Assembly: GCF_001625445.1 (NCBI RefSeq)
Contig: NZ_LWHG01000029.1
Location: forward strand, 124,001 to 188,000
Direction: 5' to 3'
Source: Haladaptatus sp. R4
GTDB taxonomy: Archaea; Halobacteriota; Halobacteria; Halobacteriales; Haladaptataceae
DNA length: 64,000 nucleotides
Part shown: one piece after another, positions 63,909 through 64,000 of the stretch
How positions within the stretch are numbered: position 1 is the stretch's first letter
Layout of the letters: every line of letters begins with the position of its first letter
The notes under the pieces: model-generated
Seen by the model: the letters and a program-made list of their open reading frames with translations, nothing else
Database searches by the model: none
Told to the model about the DNA's origin: nothing
Translations under genes and position numbers: made by a program

Positions 63909-64000
63909 ATGCAAGCAATCACGTACGATCGAATCGCGGATGCGGCGGAGCACTTCGACGACGACATCGTCCAGCACACGCCGACGGACCTGAGCCGTTC
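63909..64000 (+). CDS. Partial gene at window end, function unknown
   Basis: Starts ATG at 63909 and stays open to the edge (30 codons, MQAITYDRIADAAEHF then DIVQHTPTDLS). The acidic composition is typical of a haloarchaeal gene. It is divergent from the second iclR, so it probably belongs to the same catabolic regulon. Too short to identify. Confidence 0.55.
   Translation, partial: MQAITYDRIADAAEHFDDDIVQHTPTDLSR

Overview
The window reads as the chromosome of a halophilic archaeon (class Halobacteria). Proteins are acidic, secretion signals are twin-arginine, start sites show TATA-type promoters and little Shine-Dalgarno sequence, and the gene content is haloarchaeal: class III PHA synthase PhaEC with PhaR/PhaP, a TFB, a Bat-type PAS/GAF/HTH-10 regulator, a HalOD1 protein, and many haloarchaea-only membrane proteins. 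I cannot fix the genus. No rRNA, tRNA, CRISPR array or intact insertion sequence was seen.

Layout. 1-992: end-truncated ASST-like protein. 1686-7495: polyhydroxyalkanoate (PHA) region, with a PhaB-type reductase, a stress protein, the leftward operon phaR-phaP-phaE-phaC, a PhaJ-type MaoC hydratase and an alpha/beta hydrolase. 7590-16418: mixed metabolism (PEP-mutase/ICL family enzyme, serine acetyltransferase, M20 amidohydrolase, MetE-like enzyme, UspA, AhpD-like protein). 16605-20419: secreted nuclease, then a TetR, P450 and SDR group. 20449-23486: three-gene operon of a RecA-like protein without a Walker A motif, a short coiled-coil protein and a B-family polymerase that has lost motif C. 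24058-35381: membrane proteins, PhoD phosphatase, ZIP transporter, TFB, SDR, CBS protein and a half-size CtaA. 35500-38777: signalling group. 39422-49543: oxidoreductase, membrane-protein operon, CPA2 antiporter, DsbB, DMT exporter, HTH regulator, deacylase-like Tat protein and a glycosyltransferase. 49675-56251: DUF5602 protein, sugar porter, methyltransferase, aldo/keto reductase and an MFS exporter with a paired operator. 56396-64000: catabolic cluster bounded by two paralogous IclR regulators, holding an LLM flavoprotein, Gfo/Idh dehydrogenase, enolase-superfamily enzyme, TIM-barrel isomerase and FAH-family hydrolase. One palindrome (core CGTTTGG-N-CCAAACG) recurs three times in this cluster.

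How the genes work together. The PHA region supplies the (R)-3-hydroxyacyl-CoA monomer by two routes (PhaB and PhaJ), the polymerase (PhaEC), the granule coat (PhaP) and the likely repressor (PhaR). The polymerase cassette resembles bacterial and archaeal mutasome operons. The IclR cluster looks like a sugar or sugar-acid degradation regulon.

Data quality. Seven otherwise well-conserved genes are each broken by one or two single-base indels (eight in all, seven of them losses, most in short runs). I annotate each as one gene with a frameshift. Consensus errors are the simplest explanation, but real inactivation cannot be excluded from the sequence alone.
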